Source of the DNA: a virus
DNA length: 25,451 nt
Direction: 5' to 3' (one strand)
IMG/VR virus record: IMGVR_UViG_3300019458_000084
Location: 1-25,451 of that record
Part shown: one piece after another, positions 23,121-25,451 of the stretch
How positions within the stretch are numbered: the first letter of the stretch is position 1
Layout of the letters: the number at the start of each line of letters is the position of its first letter
The notes under the pieces: model-generated
Told to the model about the DNA's origin: nothing
The model's database searches: none
Seen by the model: only the letters and a program-made list of their open reading frames with translations
Made by a program: the position numbers and the translations under genes

Positions 23121-23789
23121 ATGAGAAAGTACATCACTGCGAAGTTCCCCGAGTCGGAGATCGTCCGCGAGACCGGACGGACTAAGGCCATGCTGCGCGT
23201 GCGCAGATTCATGGCGCGCGCTGGCAACCAACAGTCCCGCATTCGCGAGGCGGGCGGCGACTTTGGCCCCTGGAAGAAAAACATTGAGATCCAGCGTATC
23301 GTCCGCAAACGAACGAGCAACCGTGGCACCAAACTGATTGTCCAGCGACAGGCTGACACACAGCAGCTCTCTATCCGTGCGATTGAGCCTGAGCCACCCA
23401 TTGCCGATCTCGGCTGCCACCCAGAAGTCGAGCGCATTCACGCGAGCGTGTGGAACCAGTTCCGCGGCAATGTGCGGTCCGGTGGAATCTATGTCTGCCG
23501 GTTCATCGACGGCACCAGCACCGTTAGCAAGCATGGCTATCGCGGCTCAACTCCGCCACCTCCGTGGCGCGGTGCGGCAGAGGACATCTTCATCAAGTCT
23601 GGTGGGATGACCGAGCTCGAGCGCGTGGCCGACTACATCGTGGCCGAGACTCAGGCCGGGCGTTTGAGTGCTGCCACCGTCATCGTAAATCGTCGCATCT
23701 GGACGCGCGATGGTGGATGGCGCGCATACACCGGCGTCACCCACTACCACATCCACGTCGATGTCGACGGCGGACAGCCCTGTATGTAA
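23121..23789 (+). CDS. Putative LAS-type (M15-like) peptidase, endolysin candidate
   Basis: This encodes 222 residues from ATG at 23121, with AGGAGGA at 23111-23117. The second half contains a possible zinc site. SKHGYR (S136, H138) is followed by AAEDIF (D155), which resembles the SxHxxGxAxD motif of D-Ala-D-Ala peptidases but has a ten-residue Pro-rich insert. GVTHYHIHVDV (H208, H210, H212) resembles the final HxH ligand. The N-terminal half (LRVRRFMARAGNQQSRI, GPWKKNIEIQRIVRK) is basic and not recognised. It lies just before a holin, where actinophage endolysins may lie. It could cut peptidoglycan peptides. It is too small for a multi-domain lysin, and the zinc site is non-standard, so the assignment is tentative. 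Confidence 0.55.
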   Translation: MRKYITAKFPESEIVRETGRTKAMLRVRRFMARAGNQQSRIREAGGDFGPWKKNIEIQRIVRKRTSNRGTKLIVQRQADTQQLSIRAIEPEPPIADLGCHPEVERIHASVWNQFRGNVRSGGIYVCRFIDGTSTVSKHGYRGSTPPPPWRGAAEDIFIKSGGMTELERVADYIVAETQAGRLSAATVIVNRRIWTRDGGWRAYTGVTHYHIHVDVDGGQPCM

Positions 23790-23799
23790 GGAGTAAACC

Positions 23800-24030
23800 A
23801 TGATAGATCCAGAGCGCCAGACGGAAAAGGCCCGTATCGACTGGGACGTGCGAGGCATCCTCGCAATCCTTGCTGTCGTTGGCGCATTCAGTCTTGCTTT
23901 CGTTCAGCTCCTGTTCGCGCCAGTGGCGTCAGCTGAGATTCCGGCGTGGGCTGCGGCTGTCGTTTCGGGAGTTACTGGCTTCTACTTCGGCTCGCGCAGC
24001 GGGTCCGGCTCCGGAGGTGAATCCACATGA
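23800..24030 (+). CDS. Holin, two transmembrane segments
   Basis: This encodes 76 residues from ATG at 23800, with AAGGAG at 23788-23793. A charged N-terminus (ERQTEKARIDWD) is followed by TM1 (GILAILAVVGAFSLAFVQLL, ~18-39), a short loop, TM2 (IPAWAAAVVSGVTGFYFG, ~47-64) and a Ser/Gly tail. Two helices with a small soluble tail next to a putative lysin are typical of small phage holins that open the inner membrane at lysis. The last bases overlap the next tiny ORF (ATGA). Confidence 0.78.
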   Translation: MIDPERQTEKARIDWDVRGILAILAVVGAFSLAFVQLLFAPVASAEIPAWAAAVVSGVTGFYFGSRSGSGSGGEST

Positions 24031-24098
24031 CGTTCGAACTCGCCCTATTGATCGGTGTCGCGAGCTGGTACATCGCCCGCCACCGTATCAGCAGATGA
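24027..24098 (+). CDS. 23-residue single-pass membrane microprotein
   Basis: This starts at ATG 24027, overlapping the holin stop by four bases, with a strong GGAGGTGA at 24012-24019 at ideal spacing. The peptide MTFELALLIGVASWYIARHR, plus three more residues, has one hydrophobic helix and a basic end. It ends in TGA overlapping the ATG of the next membrane protein. The start-stop overlaps and clear ribosome binding site argue that it is translated, at least as a bridge to the next gene. It could be a holin modulator. I know of no family for it. Confidence 0.5.
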   Translation: MTFELALLIGVASWYIARHRISR

Positions 24099-24382
24099 AA
24101 CATCCCAGCATGTTGGGGGCTGCCGCTGCGATGCTGGTCGCGTCGATGGCGTTCGGGACTTGGGGCGCGGCCGCGGTGCTCCTGGTGGTGGGCTGCTGGA
24201 TGTTCCCTGTCGCGTTGCGTTGGGCAATCCGACAGGACCAGATTGACAGACTTGATCAGCAGATCGGAGCGTTGGACAAGGCGATCACTAAGGATGATCA
24301 AGCCAACGAAGTCAACCGATTCATGGAGACGTTGGACGCCACCCTAGATCGCATCTTGCGTCGGGATTCGGCGGAGGAGTAA
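24095..24382 (+). CDS. Membrane protein with C-terminal coiled coil, lysis cassette
   Basis: This encodes 95 residues from ATG at 24095, overlapping the microprotein stop. A longer open frame upstream would run through the holin gene in another frame and is not the real start. Two hydrophobic segments (MLGAAAAMLVASMAFGTWGA; AAVLLVVGCWMFPVALRW) precede a charged heptad-like region (IRQDQIDRLDQQIGALDKAI, VNRFMETLDATLDRILRRDS). Actinophages often encode an additional membrane protein after the holin, such as those called LysF1 or LysZ, which helps disrupt the envelope. The architecture is compatible, but the identity is inference. It is the last gene of the rightward operon. Confidence 0.65.
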   Translation: MKHPSMLGAAAAMLVASMAFGTWGAAAVLLVVGCWMFPVALRWAIRQDQIDRLDQQIGALDKAITKDDQANEVNRFMETLDATLDRILRRDSAEE

Positions 24383-24386
24383 GCGC

Positions 24387-24427
24387 GCGAGCACCTCGGG
24401 CTACTCCTCCGGCCCTGGGGTGCTCGC
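24387..24427 (+). terminator. First hairpin of the operon-end double terminator
   Basis: GCGAGCACC (24387-24395) pairs with GGTGCTCGC (24419-24427) with a 23-base interior that can partly pair further. It begins four bases after the last plus-strand stop. It has no T-run of its own and probably works with the following stronger stem. Confidence 0.55.
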
Positions 24428-24443
24428 CCCAATGTTGCAAAAT

Positions 24444-24475
24444 GGGCAGACTCAAACTTGAGTCTGCCCGTTTTT
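24444..24475 (+). terminator. Strong intrinsic terminator, probably bidirectional
   Basis: GGGCAGACTC (24444-24453) pairs exactly with GAGTCTGCCC (24460-24469), and the stem can extend by one or two pairs. It is followed by TTTTT at 24471-24475. On the other strand the stem is followed by ATTTTG, so it can also stop the leftward genes that converge on it. Confidence 0.85.
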
Positions 24476-24487
24476 GCATGCCTGTTT

Positions 24488-24715
24488 TTAGTCGGATGCG
24501 AATTCGTCCAACTTGTTCGCAAGCGTCGCCAGCGCACCCGCCAGTGCGAATGTCACGCGCCGGATGCCGGCAGTTACTGTTGTCACGACGCTTGTTGCCG
24601 CACCCACACCCATGTCGACCAGCCCGATCAGATCAGCGGCGACACTGGGGAGGACGGCAACCACTGACGACAGCACGTCAGCGAATCGCCTCACGAACTC
24701 CCTAAGAGCTTCCAT
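24488..24715 (-). CDS. Small hydrophobic protein after the recombinase
   Basis: This encodes 75 residues on the minus strand, from ATG at 24715, preceded by GAGGAGGTGAAC. An in-frame ATG at 24739 would overlap the recombinase end and has no such site. The protein is helical and mostly hydrophobic or amphipathic (LSSVVAVLPSVAADLIGLVD, GAATSVVTTVTAG, VTFALAGALATLANKLDEF), suggesting membrane association or a helical bundle. It is the last gene of the leftward unit, ten bases after the recombinase stop, and ends close to the shared terminator. There is no family that I recognise. A role in recombination directionality is possible but unsupported, since it lacks a helix-turn-helix look. Confidence 0.6.
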   Translation of the reverse strand: MEALREFVRRFADVLSSVVAVLPSVAADLIGLVDMGVGAATSVVTTVTAGIRRVTFALAGALATLANKLDEFASD

Positions 24716-24725
24716 GTTCACCTCC

Positions 24726-25316
24726 TCACCACTCAGCATTGCGCACAGCGTCCAGCGCCTCCTCAGGACTCAGACTGGCTAGATAGGTTGCCGTTGTCGC
24801 CAGTGATGAGTGCCCCAACAACCGCTGGATGTTCACGATGTTGACTCCTCGGCGGAGCAGGTCCACTGCGAAAGTGTGCCGGAATATGTGCGCGTGTACC
24901 CTACGCTCGACACCGGCCCTCCTCGCAAGCCGCGGCAACATCGCCCTCACGTAGGACTGGCCGATCGGGCCGCCCCTAAGGGTGCAGAACAGTGGGCGGC
25001 CGCGTGGATCTCCTGACCAGTTCTTGGCTAGTTCCTCTCGTCGAGCCCTCCAATCCTCTAGCACCTGGAACGCCTGTGGGTCCGTGCCGGTGGTTCTCGC
25101 ATGATCTCCTTTCCCATGGAGGACACGGATCGTGCGGGCTTCTGGGTCCACATCCTTCCACTCTAGCGCGAGGGCCTCGCCCAGCCGGAGCCCAGAGCGC
25201 CACATAGACGTGATCAGGGCCCGGTTGCGCAGGCCGGTGTCGGAGCGCCCGCATGCGTCCAGAAGCGCAAGCACCTCCTCCCGGCGAAGATGCTCGGCGG
25301 GGAACTTACGACCCAT
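24726..25316 (-). CDS. Arm-less tyrosine recombinase (integrase or invertase)
   Basis: This encodes 196 residues on the minus strand from ATG at 25316, with GAAAGGG upstream. It contains all catalytic residues of tyrosine recombinases: R44 (SGLRLGEAL), K69 (LHGKGDHAR), H143 and R146 (HIFRHTF), H169 (LLGHSS) and nucleophile Y178 (TATYLA). It lacks the N-terminal arm-binding and most of the core-binding domain of lambda-type integrases, which are twice as long. The size matches FimB/FimE-type invertases and the short, arm-less mycobacteriophage Brujita integrase. Its placement at the end of the structural region, opposite in direction, is the usual place of a phage integrase. No attachment site could be identified by eye. 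Confidence 0.88.
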   Translation of the reverse strand: MGRKFPAEHLRREEVLALLDACGRSDTGLRNRALITSMWRSGLRLGEALALEWKDVDPEARTIRVLHGKGDHARTTGTDPQAFQVLEDWRARREELAKNWSGDPRGRPLFCTLRGGPIGQSYVRAMLPRLARRAGVERRVHAHIFRHTFAVDLLRRGVNIVNIQRLLGHSSLATTATYLASLSPEEALDAVRNAEW

Positions 25317-25381
25317 TACACAACCCTTTCATCTAGGCTCGCTTTCATAACAATCCGACTCTATACGCCAAACAGGCCGAT
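25317..25381 (-). other. Spacer upstream of the recombinase
   Basis: These 65 bases are AT-richer than the surroundings and carry the recombinase ribosome binding site (GAAAGGG on the minus strand). A TATAGA-like element is visible on the minus strand near 25360-25370, but no convincing -35 box accompanies it at proper spacing. I see no perfect repeat that would mark an attachment core. Confidence 0.3.
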
Positions 25382-25451
25382 TCACGCTTCAGTTTCCTCT
25401 GCTGCCTCAGTGGCCACGCTCTCAGTGGAGACGAACCGCTGCCTCATGTCA
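25382..25451 (-). CDS. 3' end of a minus-strand gene (cut by the window edge)
   Basis: An open frame enters from the right edge and ends with TGA at 25382-25384 (minus strand). It encodes at least MRQRFVSTESVATEAAEETE plus one residue. The final part is Ala/Glu/Thr-rich, like a disordered tail. An ATG at 25447 is present, but the frame remains open to the edge, so the true start is probably outside. It would precede the recombinase in a leftward unit. The function cannot be judged. Confidence 0.35.
   Translation of the reverse strand, partial: DMRQRFVSTESVATEAAEETEA

Noticed and set aside
23870-24094. Upstream extension of the 95-residue membrane protein frame
   Set aside because: It overlaps the holin in another frame; the ATG at 24095, overlapping the preceding stop, is a better start.
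24444-24469. Inverted repeat near the recombinase as a recombination core site
   Set aside because: The T-run and location between convergent gene ends make a terminator the simpler explanation.
1-25451. CRISPR arrays, insertion sequences, rRNA genes
   Set aside because: No regularly spaced direct repeats, no transposase motifs with terminal repeats, and no rRNA-like sequence were found on reading both strands.

Overview
The window is a 25.4-kb stretch of late-gene DNA from a tailed phage or prophage with long-tail (siphovirus) architecture. Roughly 60% GC by spot counts, frequent GTG starts, tightly overlapping genes and a ReqiPepy6-Gp37-like tail protein point to an actinobacterial host. 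That host call is inference; no host gene is present. The terminase and portal genes are not here and presumably lie to the left. A tyrosine recombinase at the right end suggests a temperate phage.

Layout, left to right. (1) Positions 1-4395: virion fibre genes. These are the 3' end of a collagen-like protein, two beta-rich virion proteins of unknown role, and an 883-residue collagen-like fibre with His-rich repeats and a polyglycine C-terminal domain. (2) 4410-7887: head module, comprising an HK97-type prohead protease, a gp6-like connector, a tRNA with anticodon CAT and an odd anticodon loop, a possible leader peptide, and an HK97-fold major capsid protein with an N-terminal delta-like region. 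(3) 7977-14943: an accessory cluster wedged between the capsid gene and the neck genes. It holds a zinc-ribbon microprotein, four glycosyltransferase genes (one of them two-domain), an FkbM-type methyltransferase, a CDP-glycerol glycerophosphotransferase-like enzyme, and a free-standing NUMOD/Vsr-like homing endonuclease overlapping the genes on both sides. (4) 14931-17405: head closure, tail completion, tail terminator, major tail protein, and two tail assembly chaperone frames joined by a clear -1 frameshift site (G GGG GAA). (5) 17407-23088: tape measure, a beta-rich virion protein, a Gp37-like tail protein, and a fibronectin/lectin-like tail protein. (6) 23121-24382: probable lysis cassette with a putative LAS-type peptidase, a holin, a 23-residue membrane microprotein, and a membrane/coiled-coil protein. 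(7) 24387-24475: double hairpin ending in a strong terminator between convergent units. (8) 24488-25451, minus strand: a small hydrophobic protein, an arm-less tyrosine recombinase, and the 3' end of a further gene.

How it fits together: the structural genes form one rightward operon with start/stop overlaps. The glycan cluster sits inside it, so its enzymes should be made at the same time as capsid, tail and fibres. The simplest reading is a phage-encoded virion glycosylation and capping pathway acting in the cytoplasm on capsid, tail or the collagen-like fibres. That is the most interesting system in the window. Virion glycosylation is known in some actinobacteriophages, but this gene combination, its likely targets and the embedded homing endonuclease deserve attention.
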